From Paraburkholderia haematera (GTDB lineage Bacteria; Pseudomonadota; Gammaproteobacteria; Burkholderiales; Burkholderiaceae), in the NCBI RefSeq assembly GCF_905220975.1, contig NZ_CAJNBK010000027.1, forward strand, positions 22,444 to 86,443: a stretch of DNA of 64,000 nucleotides, read 5' to 3'. Positions within the stretch are counted from its first letter, which is position 1; every line of letters starts with the position of its first letter. The position numbers and the translations under genes were made by a program. Shown here piece by piece: positions 52,376 to 62,076 of this stretch. The notes beneath the pieces were generated by a model. That model did not search any database. It was not told the DNA's origin and saw nothing but the letters and a program-made list of their open reading frames with translations.

Positions 52376-52882
52376 CTAGTCAGCGCGCTCGGGAACCGGC
52401 AACTGCAGCCACTCCTTATAGAACGCCTCGATGTCCGGCTCGAAATCGTGAATCACCGGATACCAAGGCGTCGGTGCTTCGACGTCGTGCATGGTTCCGC
52501 AAGTCGGACAGTAATACTCGCGGTAAACCTGCCACTGGGTGTCGGGCGCCATGAGCTTCGGATAGACTTCGAGCATCGCCTCCTCTGTGTCGCGCACATA
52601 GACGTTGGCATACAGTTTCCAGTTTTCGCGGTAGTCGCAGAACTCGTGGCCGCAGTCGCATTTGACCAGCCAGTGTTTGCTTTTCGCGGCCTGCACGATA
52701 TGCAGGTGCGGTCCAAGCGGCAAGACAATCTTGTCGGGCCACGAGACTTTCCCCTGCAACACGTCGAGATACTGGCTAAAGCGTTCATGATCCTTCGGCA
52801 TGGACAACATGCGTACAGTCGTATCCCAGTCGAGTCGTCCATCGACCAGATTGCCGACCTGTTCTTTCGTGTAAGCAGACAT
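52376..52882 (-). CDS. acxC: Acetone carboxylase gamma subunit
   Basis: A 168-residue subunit of the usual length for AcxC. It has zinc-binding cysteine pairs in CDCGHEFCDYRENW (about 75-88) and YYCPTCGTMHD (about 123-133), and the conserved end PWYPVIHDFEPD. It completes the hexameric alpha2-beta2-gamma2 acetone carboxylase that makes acetoacetate from acetone and bicarbonate with ATP. Start ATG 52882 with GGAG upstream; 43 bp after acxB. Confidence 0.94.
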   Translation of the reverse strand: MSAYTKEQVGNLVDGRLDWDTTVRMLSMPKDHERFSQYLDVLQGKVSWPDKIVLPLGPHLHIVQAAKSKHWLVKCDCGHEFCDYRENWKLYANVYVRDTEEAMLEVYPKLMAPDTQWQVYREYYCPTCGTMHDVEAPTPWYPVIHDFEPDIEAFYKEWLQLPVPERAD

Positions 52883-52925
52883 TTCGCTACTCCTTGATTC
52901 GCTTCGATTTCGATATCGGGACAGA

Positions 52926-55250
52926 TTACTCTTCGACCTGAACCACGGTGGTCACGTCGGGCAGCAGCGAAAGATCCATCCTGTACTTCGAGCCGTAGGA
53001 CGGCACGTCCAGTTCTGCCTCGGTCATGTTCCAGTCGGCAGGCAGATCCCAGAACTTCCGGAAGTCGTTGAGGAATTTCTGCGACAACCCGAAGCTGGTC
53101 GCGAACATGTGACGCACCGGGCGCGACGCATGTTTGGTGAGGACGCGTTCACGCTCTTCCTTCATCCACTCCCGCGTCGGTAACGAGCGGGCAAGCCGCT
53201 CCTTGCGGATTTCGCCACGGCGCTTCAGGGTCTGTTGCGCATCGACCGTCCAGATGCCCGTTGCGTCCTGCACCAACACCGCGCCATACACCTTCTCGGC
53301 AAACTCAGGGAGCAGAAAGCCGTTGTTGAGATCCTTTGCAATGGCTTCTGTTTCCCGATCGAGCGGATCTCCAAAGCCCGGACCTCCGCGCAGGTAATTG
53401 AGGTACAGGTCATGGTTTTCGTAGCAATCCTCCGTCGTCATGCATTGCTTGTCGCGCTTGACCTTGGAAGTCGCATCGATATGCCGTTCGTAGTCCGGTG
53501 CGTCGGGATTCGCGTCGCCACCGAGCGGCAGCGAGAGCCCCTGCGCAATGCGCTCTTTCAGGCCCGTCTTGTGAGCCTCGAACCGGTAGCCGGTGGCAGA
53601 CGGATAGCCGCCCATGAACCCCCAGTCGCTATTCATGTAGCCATTACCCATGAAGAACATGGTCCAGTCCTGGGCCTTCCAGACCATGCGCAGCGTTTCG
53701 AAACCACACCCGCCGCGGTACTTGCCATAGCCACCGGAATTGGCTTTGACGTTGCGCCCGAGATAGAGCAACGGTTCGGCCATCTCCCAGATCTCGATGT
53801 CGCCCATATCGCCTTCCGGGTTCCAGATCGCCGCGGCGTGATTGAGACCGTCCTTGATAGCACCGGCGCCCGTACCGCACGACGAGGCCTCGAAGCTGTT
53901 GACCGCGTGCACTTCGCCGTCCTGATTGATGCCCCCGCCTTGCAACCAGTTCGACGTATTGGCATTGCCCGCGTTGACTTCTTCCAGATAGCCGCGGCTG
54001 AAGTACGCCTGGCCCAGCCCCCGCCACATTGCGCTCCACCCCGATACCAGGAAGTGCCATGCATAGGCGTGGCCGGTACGGCGATCGTCCGGATTCATCC
54101 ATGTGCCCTTGGGCAAGCGGAACTCCGTGCCGAAGTAGGCGCCGTCGTTGATGCGCTGGGTCGGCACCAGGGTCTGGGTCATCATGACCCAGATACCGCT
54201 CGTAAATGCGACGTGGTGGGCGTTATAGGTGTGCCATCCCCAGCGGCTCGCGCCTTCGAAATCCAGCCGCCATGTGGCGTCGGGCCGGATCGTCATTTCC
54301 ACCGGCGAGTGCATGATGGTGTCGATCTTGGCAAAGGCCGAGGGCGTCTGGATATCCTCGTGCGCATAGGGCACATCCACAAAGGCGACCTTGCGGTATT
54401 TGCCAGGCAGCGTCATTGCCTTGATGCGGCTTTGCAAGCCACGCCGGCCCTCTTCGATGACCTCATAGCTGAACTTCTCGTAGGCTTCCAGCCCCTCGGT
54501 GGCGATGATCTCTTCCACCATGTCGCGGATCATGTGGCAACCGGCGATCCGCGTGCGCTCGTCCAGGATCCAGTACTTCGGCGTGCGCACCGAGCGCTGG
54601 CTTTCATGAAGCCAGTCGCGCAGCGGCTGGTCGTTCACGCCCGTCTTGCGGCAGGTGATCTGGTAGCCGTCGCCGAAACGCTGGACCTGCCCCGTCGACA
54701 TGGAGCCCGGCGTCACCGCACCGGTGTCGATCACGTGCGTCACTCCGCCCACCCAACCGATTAGCTTGCCGGCCCAGAAGATCGGCACGATCGTCGCAAT
54801 GTCGCAAGGATGGACATTGCCGATCGAGCAGTCGTTATTGGTGAACATGTCCCCCGGATTGATGCCCGGATTGTCCTCCCAGTTGTTCTCGATCATGTAC
54901 TTGATCGCGGCGCCCATCGTGCCGACGTGAATGATGATGCCGGTAGAGGTCAGCACACAGTCGCCCACCGCGTTATACAACGTGAAGCACAGTTCCCCTT
55001 CCTGCTCCACAATCGGCGACGCAGCGATCTTCTTTGCGGTTTCACGAGCGTGCACGAGACCGCCGCGAATCTTGGAGAACAGCTTCTCGTAGCCAATCGG
55101 GTCCTTCTCGCGCAACTCGAGTCGGGCGAGCCCGTTGTAATGGCCCGTTTTACTGGTGCGCGCCATGATCTCGGCACGGAACGCTTTCAGGGTCTTGCCG
55201 TTGGCCAGCAGATCGGCCTGGCCGAGTTCCTTGGATGACATGAGGTTCAT
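52926..55250 (-). CDS. acxB: Acetone carboxylase alpha subunit (HyuB-like)
   Basis: A 774-residue HyuB/hydantoinase-B family protein matching AcxB in length. Landmarks are ISPIVEQEGELCF-like N-terminal sequence (AASPIVEQEGELCFTLYNAV), GDMFTNNDCSIGNVHPCD, IPIFWAGKLIGWVGGVTH and GGGCGFETL-type glycine-rich sequence (YRGGCGFETLRMVW). It carries the bicarbonate/acetone active-site half of the complex, in the cytosol. Start ATG 55250 with GGAG; 10 bp after the beta subunit gene. Confidence 0.95.
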   Translation of the reverse strand: MNLMSSKELGQADLLANGKTLKAFRAEIMARTSKTGHYNGLARLELREKDPIGYEKLFSKIRGGLVHARETAKKIAASPIVEQEGELCFTLYNAVGDCVLTSTGIIIHVGTMGAAIKYMIENNWEDNPGINPGDMFTNNDCSIGNVHPCDIATIVPIFWAGKLIGWVGGVTHVIDTGAVTPGSMSTGQVQRFGDGYQITCRKTGVNDQPLRDWLHESQRSVRTPKYWILDERTRIAGCHMIRDMVEEIIATEGLEAYEKFSYEVIEEGRRGLQSRIKAMTLPGKYRKVAFVDVPYAHEDIQTPSAFAKIDTIMHSPVEMTIRPDATWRLDFEGASRWGWHTYNAHHVAFTSGIWVMMTQTLVPTQRINDGAYFGTEFRLPKGTWMNPDDRRTGHAYAWHFLVSGWSAMWRGLGQAYFSRGYLEEVNAGNANTSNWLQGGGINQDGEVHAVNSFEASSCGTGAGAIKDGLNHAAAIWNPEGDMGDIEIWEMAEPLLYLGRNVKANSGGYGKYRGGCGFETLRMVWKAQDWTMFFMGNGYMNSDWGFMGGYPSATGYRFEAHKTGLKERIAQGLSLPLGGDANPDAPDYERHIDATSKVKRDKQCMTTEDCYENHDLYLNYLRGGPGFGDPLDRETEAIAKDLNNGFLLPEFAEKVYGAVLVQDATGIWTVDAQQTLKRRGEIRKERLARSLPTREWMKEERERVLTKHASRPVRHMFATSFGLSQKFLNDFRKFWDLPADWNMTEAELDVPSYGSKYRMDLSLLPDVTTVVQVEE

Positions 55251-55260
55251 TTTCGTCTCC

Positions 55261-57408
55261 TTACTTCACTTCTTGCAGGTGGAACAGCCGATGCTTGTCG
55301 AGCGTGGTTTCGAAACCATCGGGCACGACGAAGGTGGTGGATGCAGACTCGATGATGGCCGGCCCGACAATGTGGTTACCCGCCATAAGCGACTCCATCT
55401 GCCAGATTTCGGCTTCGACCCACTTCTTGTGGCGATAGAACGGGCGCTTGCCCAGATAAGCGGACTTGGGCGGCGTTTCCCCCGCTTCCGGATCCTCAGG
55501 CAGCACGGGTTTCTGCGTTGCTACAAGGCCGCGCATGATCGCGCCGGTGGCGCTGAAGCCCAGCTCCGGTGAGCGGGCGGAACTCGCGTACACCCTTGAG
55601 TAGGTTTCTTCGAACGCGTCGGTGATCTTCTTCCAGTCCGCGGCAGTGGCAGCACCGCTGATCGGCGAAGTAATCTCCAGATCGTTCAGTTGTCCCATGT
55701 ACTGCATCCGGTAGCCGGGCAGCAGGGTGATGTCTTCCAGCTTGAAGCCGTTGATGACGAACTCCTCGACGACCTTGTCGGCCAGTTCCTTCCACGCCTC
55801 CTGGATGACCGAGCAAGCCGCCGTTTTCTGCTCGTCAGGCGCGTCTGGCGCGACCGCGATATCCACGCTCTTGTCGTAGCGGTACTCGAAGTCGGCGCAG
55901 GCACAACCGAAGGCAGAAAATCCGGCCGCCCATGCCGGCACGATCACGTCCTTGAAGCCGAGACCTTCCGTATAGCCGTAGGTATGCACCGGCCCTGCGC
56001 CGCCGTACGAGAAGCACACAAAGTCTGTGGGGTTGTAGCCCTTCGCGCTGATGTTGGCGCGCAGGTACTCGTGCAGACTGAGATCGAGCAGTTCGATCAC
56101 GCCCGCCGCGGCATCTTCCACGGAGAGGCCAAGCGGATCGGCGATCTGAGCCTTGATGTGTTGCCGTGCGCGTTCGACGTCGAGCTTGATGGCTCCGCCG
56201 AGAAAGTTGTGGGGGTTGAGATAACCCAGCACCACATGGCAATCAGACACTGACACCGTATCAAGCCCGCTTTCGGGCCAGCACGTACCGACGCGATAGC
56301 CCGCACTGTCCGGCCCGAGCTTGATGGAACCGCTATAGGGATCGAGCCGTACAAAGCTGCCGGCACCTGCGCCTACAGAATCCATCGCCACCAGTGGCAG
56401 CGACAGCACGAGCCGGGCCATGTCAGGATCGGAGGCGATCGCAAAGTTGCCTTTGGTGATCAGCGCCATGTCGAAACTGGTGCCTCCGATATCGCTGCAT
56501 GCGATGTTCTCGTAGCCGAGTCTTTCGCCGAGCAGCCGCGAGCCGATGACGCCCCCGATCGGACCGGAGACAATCGTGCGTGCGAGTTCCTTGGCCTTCC
56601 AGCTGATCGTCCCACCGTGCGTGGCCATCACCCGCAGATCAAACCTGGCACCGTGCTTCCTGAAGCGGTCGCTGACCTTCTGCAGCGTCTGCCGTGACGG
56701 TTCAGCCGCGTACGCTTCGAGAATGGTCGTATTCGTGCGATGGCTTTCCTTGCGCGACGGGTAGTAGTCGACTGAGGCAAAGACCGGGATGTCCGAGCCG
56801 ATTTTCTTCAGTTCGTCACGACAGATATCACGAGCGCGTTTTTCACTCGACTCATTCTTGTGCGACTGCAGGAGACAAATGGCGATCGCCTTCGATCCGG
56901 CGTTCACGAGTTCCCGAGTTGCCTTACGCACTTCTTCTTCGCGCAGGGGAATCACGATTTCGCCCTGAACATCGGTGCGTTCGGTCACGCCCCGGGTGCG
57001 CAAAAGCGGGACCAGCGGTTCGTCGTAGCGGTGGGTGTTAAGGTGAATGCGTTCTTCCAGCGCGTAGCCGAGATAACTCTGGATGGCCCGCCCCATTGAG
57101 TGAATCTGTTCGAAGCCTCGATTGCAGATAAGCCCCACATCCAGGCCCTTGCGCTGAACGACGCGATTGAGCATCGCCGTTCCGGAATAGACGCAGGTCA
57201 CCAGCTCGGGATACACCTCGTCGACCTCACGGTTCCACTGGGCCAGTGCATCATGCGACGACTCCAGAATCGCCAACGATTCATCCGCCGGATTGCTTTG
57301 GGCTTTACCAACCACGAACCGGCCATCCGAGCGCACGAAGAAGGTATCGGTCATCGTGCCGCCGGCATCAATGCCCAGTACCTGGACGTGTGAAAGTTGC
57401 TGTTCCAT
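55261..57408 (-). CDS. acxA: Acetone carboxylase beta subunit (HyuA-like)
   Basis: A 715-residue HyuA-type ATPase subunit. The ATP/phosphate loop is VLGIDAGGTMTDTFFV (about 10-25), with TIVSGPIGGVIGSRLLG and ACSDIGGTSFDMALI as further ASKHA-fold signatures. It phosphorylates acetone and bicarbonate in the acetone carboxylase cycle. ATG 57408 has GGAG at 7 bp; the open extension to 57510 adds no known sequence and was rejected. It is the first gene of acxABC, with a sigma-54 promoter upstream. Confidence 0.95.
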   Translation of the reverse strand: MEQQLSHVQVLGIDAGGTMTDTFFVRSDGRFVVGKAQSNPADESLAILESSHDALAQWNREVDEVYPELVTCVYSGTAMLNRVVQRKGLDVGLICNRGFEQIHSMGRAIQSYLGYALEERIHLNTHRYDEPLVPLLRTRGVTERTDVQGEIVIPLREEEVRKATRELVNAGSKAIAICLLQSHKNESSEKRARDICRDELKKIGSDIPVFASVDYYPSRKESHRTNTTILEAYAAEPSRQTLQKVSDRFRKHGARFDLRVMATHGGTISWKAKELARTIVSGPIGGVIGSRLLGERLGYENIACSDIGGTSFDMALITKGNFAIASDPDMARLVLSLPLVAMDSVGAGAGSFVRLDPYSGSIKLGPDSAGYRVGTCWPESGLDTVSVSDCHVVLGYLNPHNFLGGAIKLDVERARQHIKAQIADPLGLSVEDAAAGVIELLDLSLHEYLRANISAKGYNPTDFVCFSYGGAGPVHTYGYTEGLGFKDVIVPAWAAGFSAFGCACADFEYRYDKSVDIAVAPDAPDEQKTAACSVIQEAWKELADKVVEEFVINGFKLEDITLLPGYRMQYMGQLNDLEITSPISGAATAADWKKITDAFEETYSRVYASSARSPELGFSATGAIMRGLVATQKPVLPEDPEAGETPPKSAYLGKRPFYRHKKWVEAEIWQMESLMAGNHIVGPAIIESASTTFVVPDGFETTLDKHRLFHLQEVK

Positions 57409-57499
57409 TAGTGTCTCCAGCTCTCCTTGATTGAACATCGCCTCGACGGGGAGGCGCGATGTGAAGCGAGTGTTGCGGTTCGCTTCGGAGGAACTAAAG

Positions 57500-57514
57500 G
57501 CAAGGGACATGCCA
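57500..57514 (-). promoter_or_regulatory. Sigma-54 promoter of acxABC
   Basis: The minus strand reads TGGCATGTCCCTTGC, a full match to TGGCAYR-N4-TTGC, with the -12 element 92 bp before the acxA start. This agrees with the two AcoR-type activators flanking the operon. Confidence 0.72.
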
Positions 57515-57592
57515 CTGACTGCCGAATCGGCGCCTTATCGGCAAGCTACTGAATGGATTGGCTTTTCGGGGAAATACCGGCGCGCTCGCGGT

Positions 57593-57632
57593 GAACGGGA
57601 CGTTCGCGCAACGACCGGTTTCTGAACGGTCG
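57593..57632. promoter_or_regulatory. Candidate upstream activator sites for acxABC
   Basis: GAACG-GGA-CGTTC (57593-57605) and CGACCG-N9-CGGTCG (57612-57632) are adjacent inverted repeats 80-120 bp upstream of the sigma-54 promoter, where an AcoR/AcxR-type activator would bind. The rest of 57409-57706 holds no gene. Confidence 0.45.
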
Positions 57633-57706
57633 GCCGTCTGGAGAGCGGTATTCGAACGCAGGTCTGACGGGGAGCGTGACGTGCGGGAAGTCGACCAGCT
57701 TCAATG

Positions 57707-59746
57707 TCACCGGCTGACACGCCGGGTAATTCCAAGGTCGTGCGCCAACGCATACTTCCTGATCTTCTGATAGAGCGTGCTTTTCGCTATGCCAAGCTGC
57801 GCAGCCGCCTGGGTCAGGTTGCCCTGACTTTGCTGGATCGCAAAACGAATCGACTCTGCTTCTGCCATTTCCAGCGAGCGGACCTTTTGCCGCGCAAGTG
57901 CAGACAGCCCAGAGGACGCCGTATCTCGAACGCCCTTAGGGGAAACGGCCAAGGCGCCGATTTCTGGCGGCAGCTCGGCGACTGTAACGATTCCGTCGCG
58001 GGCCATGAGTACCGCGCCCTCGATTGCATTTCGCAACTCACGAACGTTACCGGGCCAGGTGTAGTTCAGCAGGCATTCATACGCCACGTCGTCGAAGACG
58101 GCATGGGTTATGCCGTACCGTTCGCGCGAGACACTCAACCAGTGCTCGATCATCTCGGGCAAATCCGTCTTGCGTTCGCGCAGCGGCGGTATCGAGATAT
58201 TCGTGACGGCCAGCCGGTAATACAGATCCATGCGGAATTTACCGTCAGCGACGTCCGCACGCAGGTCGCGATGCGTGGCGGCGATCAGGCGCAAGCTGAC
58301 CTTGCGAGGCGCATTCTCGCCCAGCCGGTATATCTCCCCTTCCTCCAGCACACGCAGCAGATGCGGCTGGATGTCGAGTGGCATTTCGCCGATCTCATCG
58401 AGGAACAGTGTGCCGTGATTCGCCGCTTCGATTTTCCCCGTCATGCCTGACCTGCGTGCGCCGGTGAACGCACCTTCGGCATAACCAAACAGCTCACTGC
58501 TCAACAAATCGCGGGACAAGCCACCGCAGTTCAGCGCGACGAAGGGACCGCCTGCCCTCGAACTGGCCTGGTGAATGCCTTGCGCAAACAACTCCTTGCC
58601 AACGCCGGTTTCGCCGAGCAGCAGTACCGGGACCGAGGCTTTGGCCAACTGCTGCGCCTTCTGGATGGCCGTGCGCAGCGCAGAGCTCGTGCCGACAATG
58701 CGAGAGAACGCCGCGGCAGGCGTGGACTCGGCGACCGGCATCGCCCCAAGTACCGCATCAGACAACGAAGCGGCGCGCCGACTGGCAGCCGGCGCAATCA
58801 ACATGAAGCCGAGCGTGTCGGCGCCTTCAGTGACGCGTTCAATGCGTACGAGGCGCAACCACGCCGGCGATTGCGGCGACATGGAGCCAGCGGCAATCCT
58901 GGCGATGTCCGGGATCGGAAAAGCGTTGTCCAGTGCGCCCGATACGCCAAGCCGAGCAAAGGCGGCTGACGCCTGCGGGTTGGCTCTGACTAGACGTCCG
59001 GACTCGTCCACCACCACGACGCCGTCGGTACGACCGGAGCAGTAAGCCATGCAACGCTCCATCAGGCGCAGACGGCGCTCCATTGCGAACTTCCCGAGCC
59101 GGCTTTCGATACGTCCAGCCATCGAGACGATAAACGCCAGGCTATGCTGGCTGTAGGTTTGCGCAAGCCCCGAGACATCCAGTACGCCGAGTACGCTGCC
59201 GTCGAGCGGATCGCGGATCACCGTAGCCGAGCATGTCCACTGCTTGATACCCGCGCAGAAATGCTCCGAACCATGGATCTGCACCGGTTGCCGCAAAGCG
59301 AGGGCGGTGCCGATCGCGTTGGTGCCACAACTAAGCTCGGCCCAGTTACAACCAGGTATCAACCGTACCTCGCCGGCGGGTTCAACGATGCGCGTATCGC
59401 CGGCCAGTTCGAGGATCATGCCGTCCGGATCCGCGAGCAACAGAATGGTCCCCGTCTGCGAAAGGAATTCGCGTGTCTGCTGGATAAGCGGCACGCTGGC
59501 ATGCATCAGGCGGTCGTTCCTGACACGCAAGTCGAACAGAGCCCCTTCGTCCAGGGGCAACGGGGCGCCTGCCGTATCGGGAGCCACCCGGCCATCAAGG
59601 CAGCGATGCCAGGAATCGTCAACGACCCCGCGCAGGGTACCAGAGGGCGGCTTGTCACCTTGAATCAAACGCTCCCACGCCGCCATGACGCTGGCGTCGC
59701 GGTCCGGACTGGAAAACCAGTCCATTGGCGTGCCTGTCTCTTGCAT
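57707..59746 (-). CDS. AcoR-type sigma-54 activator (upstream copy)
   Basis: A 679-residue paralogue of the regulator at 50-52 kb, with the same order: GAF-like sensor (about 60-215, AELSCGTNAIGTALALRQP and HFCAGIKQWTCSATVIRDP), a PAS-like middle, AAA+ with GETGVGKE and GAFTGA, and Fis helix-turn-helix (LTQAAAQLGIAKSTLYQKIR). Start ATG 59746 has GGAG at 5 bp; the extension to 59848 was rejected. Its position 5' of acxABC makes it the likelier direct activator (AcxR equivalent), but the two cannot be told apart by sequence alone. Confidence 0.9.
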   Translation of the reverse strand: MQETGTPMDWFSSPDRDASVMAAWERLIQGDKPPSGTLRGVVDDSWHRCLDGRVAPDTAGAPLPLDEGALFDLRVRNDRLMHASVPLIQQTREFLSQTGTILLLADPDGMILELAGDTRIVEPAGEVRLIPGCNWAELSCGTNAIGTALALRQPVQIHGSEHFCAGIKQWTCSATVIRDPLDGSVLGVLDVSGLAQTYSQHSLAFIVSMAGRIESRLGKFAMERRLRLMERCMAYCSGRTDGVVVVDESGRLVRANPQASAAFARLGVSGALDNAFPIPDIARIAAGSMSPQSPAWLRLVRIERVTEGADTLGFMLIAPAASRRAASLSDAVLGAMPVAESTPAAAFSRIVGTSSALRTAIQKAQQLAKASVPVLLLGETGVGKELFAQGIHQASSRAGGPFVALNCGGLSRDLLSSELFGYAEGAFTGARRSGMTGKIEAANHGTLFLDEIGEMPLDIQPHLLRVLEEGEIYRLGENAPRKVSLRLIAATHRDLRADVADGKFRMDLYYRLAVTNISIPPLRERKTDLPEMIEHWLSVSRERYGITHAVFDDVAYECLLNYTWPGNVRELRNAIEGAVLMARDGIVTVAELPPEIGALAVSPKGVRDTASSGLSALARQKVRSLEMAEAESIRFAIQQSQGNLTQAAAQLGIAKSTLYQKIRKYALAHDLGITRRVSR

Positions 59747-60067
59747 GCTGTCTCCGTGTGAGCACGAGTACCTCACTCGATCAGAGGGTTCGCCTTGCCT
59801 AATGGCGTTTTCCTTTTTGCCCGTGACGGCAATGGCCGCAGTCGACATCCCGGCGCCCTCGGCGCGCGTTGCGAGCGCCGACGCGCGTTCGGCGGTTCGA
59901 ACGAAGCGGTTTCGAACGCCCCACCGTCAGGCGCAGGCCGCGGCGCGATCGGACCCCGTCGGTCGGACCACGCCTTGACGCCGCAATCGTGCCCATCAAC
60001 GATCGATTACGACGCAATCGCCACGCAGCCGCGCCCCCCGTCTGAATTCTATGCCCGAAATACAGCA

Positions 60068-60086
60068 CCGTCCGAAAATCGAACGC
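60068..60086. promoter_or_regulatory. Dyad site shared with the other AcoR-type gene
   Basis: CCGTCCGAAAATCGAACGC; its complement differs from the 52194-52212 site at one of 19 positions. It lies in the 545-bp gap 59747-60291, which also contains GCGTTCGGCGGTTCGAACG and GGTTTCGAACGCC near 59884-59921. No gene was found in the gap. Confidence 0.5.
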
Positions 60087-60291
60087 TCTGGGCAACTGAC
60101 ACCCGTTAAAACGCCAACCAATTGACAAAAACATCTATTAAATCAATGTCTTGATCTCACCGCGGCGATACTGGCATGGCCCATGCATCTAGCTGGGCGA
60201 GGGCGAGCCGCAAGACTGTTTCAGCGCTCGGTTTCGTAGCAGAAAAGCGCTCGCCATCTGCGCGATGAAACAGAGGTCGAAGGAGAAGACG

Positions 60292-60525
60292 ATGAACACC
60301 AGTCAGCGGTCCCTGCGTTTGCTGGTCGAAAAGTGGCTGGCGCCCACTCCTGCGATCCCGGCACACGTCACGCGGTTTAGTCGCATGGGTACGAATCAGA
60401 GGCGCTATGTGCGCGTCGAAGCGCTACATCCGACCGGCTTGCTGGCGTTTTTTTTCTTCAGACACGATGACGGTTCGTGGTGTGTATTCCCGCCCGTCAC
60501 GGAAAGGCCGACCATGAGAGTGTGA
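60292..60525 (+). CDS. Hypothetical 77-residue protein
   Basis: ATG 60292 follows AGGAGAAGACG. The product (MNTSQRSLRLLVEKWLAPTP...) is basic at the start and ends in an aromatic strand LLAFFFFRHDDGSWCVFPP. No signal peptide, no recognised domain. It resembles small proteins carried on Burkholderia accessory regions. It marks the left edge of the degraded mobile region. Confidence 0.55.
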   Translation: MNTSQRSLRLLVEKWLAPTPAIPAHVTRFSRMGTNQRRYVRVEALHPTGLLAFFFFRHDDGSWCVFPPVTERPTMRV

Positions 60526-60613
60526 TCGGCTTTAGGAGATCCTGACCGAAATTGAGGCGAGTATTTTGACGGTTTCCGACGGTGACCAAAATCTGGAAGC
60601 AGACGATTTACCG

Positions 60614-61256
60614 GGTTCTGCCGCGCTAAGGCGCCAAGCTAGAATTCACGTTCGACTATGAATGAAGAACGCGATGGGCAAGACGAAGAAGACGCCGCGG
60701 GCAACGTTGCCACTGGGTATCGGTAAGGTTCTCAAGCGAAAGCACTATCCGTTGGACGTGATTTTGCTATGTGCGCGCTGGTATGTGGCTTACTCGCTGA
60801 GTCTGCGCAACCTCGAGGAAATGATAGCCGAACGGGGTTTCGAGTTCGATCACTCGAGCGCGCACCGCTGGGTGATCAAGCTCGTGCCGTTGAGAAGGCG
60901 ATTGACCAGAACGGTGAGCCCGAAACGATTACCGTGGACAAGAGCGGTGCCAATCTGGCCGCGCTCGAAGCGCTCAACGCCGGGCGGCAGACGCCGATCA
61001 GGATCCGGCAGAACAAATACCTGAACAACATCGTCGAGCAGGACCATCGTGCCATCAAACGCATCATCAAACCGATGATGGGATTCAAGGATTTTCGTTG
61101 CGCCCGCATCCTGTTGAGCGGCCTCGAACTCGTGCACATGATCGCCAATGGCCAAATGGAGGAACAAGGCATCGGATGCACTCGTGCCGAGTAGTTCCAC
61201 TCCCTGGCGGCATAAGTAGACCTCACTATACTGCTCGCCATTATCGCGACAAAACC
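60614..61256 (+). mobile_element. IS6-family element with internal deletion (643 bp)
   Basis: Imperfect terminal repeats: GGTTCTGCCGCGCTAAG at the left (60614-60630) and the complement of GGTTTTGTCGCGATAAT at the right (to 61256). Compared with the intact IS6 copy at 31.6 kb it is about 180 bp short, and its transposase lacks the first catalytic Asp. No matching direct repeats flank it. Confidence 0.7.
60662..61194 (+). pseudogene. IS6-family transposase, internally deleted and frameshifted
   Basis: The N-terminal part (KHYPLDVILLCARWYVAYSL, then DHSSAHRWVIKLVP) is in one frame. After the deletion the similarity resumes in another frame with AVEKAIDQNGEPETITVDKS, NKYLNNIVEQDHRAIKRIIK and MGFKDFRCARILLSG. 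About 60 residues containing the DETY catalytic segment are missing, so no functional enzyme can be made. Confidence 0.85.
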
Positions 61257-61749
61257 GCTTGGCGGGGGGCCGAGAGCCCGGTAAATTTGTTGGCGTCAAA
61301 CCATTGAGTTGATTGCGCCCGCCCCCCGGCCATCCCGATGCAGCGAACCCTGAGACGCCTAGGCCATGAGCCGACAATAGTCTGGTGCCTGCACGCGGGC
61401 AACCATGGAATTGACGTGTACTCCTTTGGACATTGGCCTGGCACCGGCGATTTTCTGGAGCTCAAATGAGCCAGGGGCGACCGCCAGAACACCGGCACTC
61501 GCCTTGATCCCGATGGGTGACTGGTGCGGATCAGTTCCGTAGCCAGACGACGAGAAGCCGGACGCGTCATCAAGCTTCGCATCACCAGGATGGGCTAAAA
61601 CGATTCTACAACGCTGCAAGGCCTGACCCTTGAGGGGATAGATATATCCCTTTATTCTGGCCTTTCAATGGGTGACGACTTTATAGTCGCAACGTTGACG
61701 TCTTTAATGCGTTCTACGATATCGGACTGCTTATGCGCGCGCGCGTCCT
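61257..61749. other. Degenerate stretch without a clear gene
   Basis: About 490 bp. A TTG-initiated open frame on minus (61359-61619) has protein-like composition but no start, ribosome-binding site or family. Two dyads, AGGGGATA-N4-TATCCCTT (near 61635) and CGACT-N4-AGTCG (near 61678), lie between it and the protease fragment and could be promoter or operator sequences. Confidence 0.35.
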
Positions 61750-62061
61750 CTATCGGACGCCAATGCCACTCGCGTGCTTCTGGCCGAATCTGGATACACC
61801 ACAGGGGGTCTGGAGGGTAGGATTATCCTTTGCGGCGACTTCCACCACGTGCCGTGCGGTCAGAATCAGACTATGGCCATCGAAAAACCCGGTGCCGATA
61901 ATTTGCCCGCTCAGGCCGCCGTCCACTGACCTAACAATCGGCAGCACGGCGGCGGCGGCGTTGACGGGTACACCGTTCATCAGCGCGGTGAAGCGCCTCG
62001 TCGGCGCGATACCGTTTTGCGTTGTCCGCTTCTTACCTTCGCGACGTCCTGGCCTACCCAT
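61750..62061 (-). CDS. N-terminal fragment of a trypsin-like serine protease
   Basis: A 103-residue ORF from ATG 62061. GTGFFDGHSLILTARHVVEV carries the catalytic His of chymotrypsin-fold proteases (TARHVV), preceded by IVRSVDGGLSGQIIGTGFF. The frame then ends, without the Asp or the GNSGG serine region, so it is a truncated protein or a pseudogene fragment. The Arg/Lys-rich start (MGRPGRREGKKRTTQ) is odd. It is 15 bp after a small pseudogene on the same strand. Confidence 0.55.
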   Translation of the reverse strand: MGRPGRREGKKRTTQNGIAPTRRFTALMNGVPVNAAAAVLPIVRSVDGGLSGQIIGTGFFDGHSLILTARHVVEVAAKDNPTLQTPCGVSRFGQKHASGIGVR

Positions 62062-62076
62062 CTTCTTTTCCGAGGT

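Noticed and set aside
61359..61619. 86-codon minus-strand ORF as a gene
   Set aside because: It starts with TTG, has no ribosome-binding site or recognised family, and lies in a degraded region.
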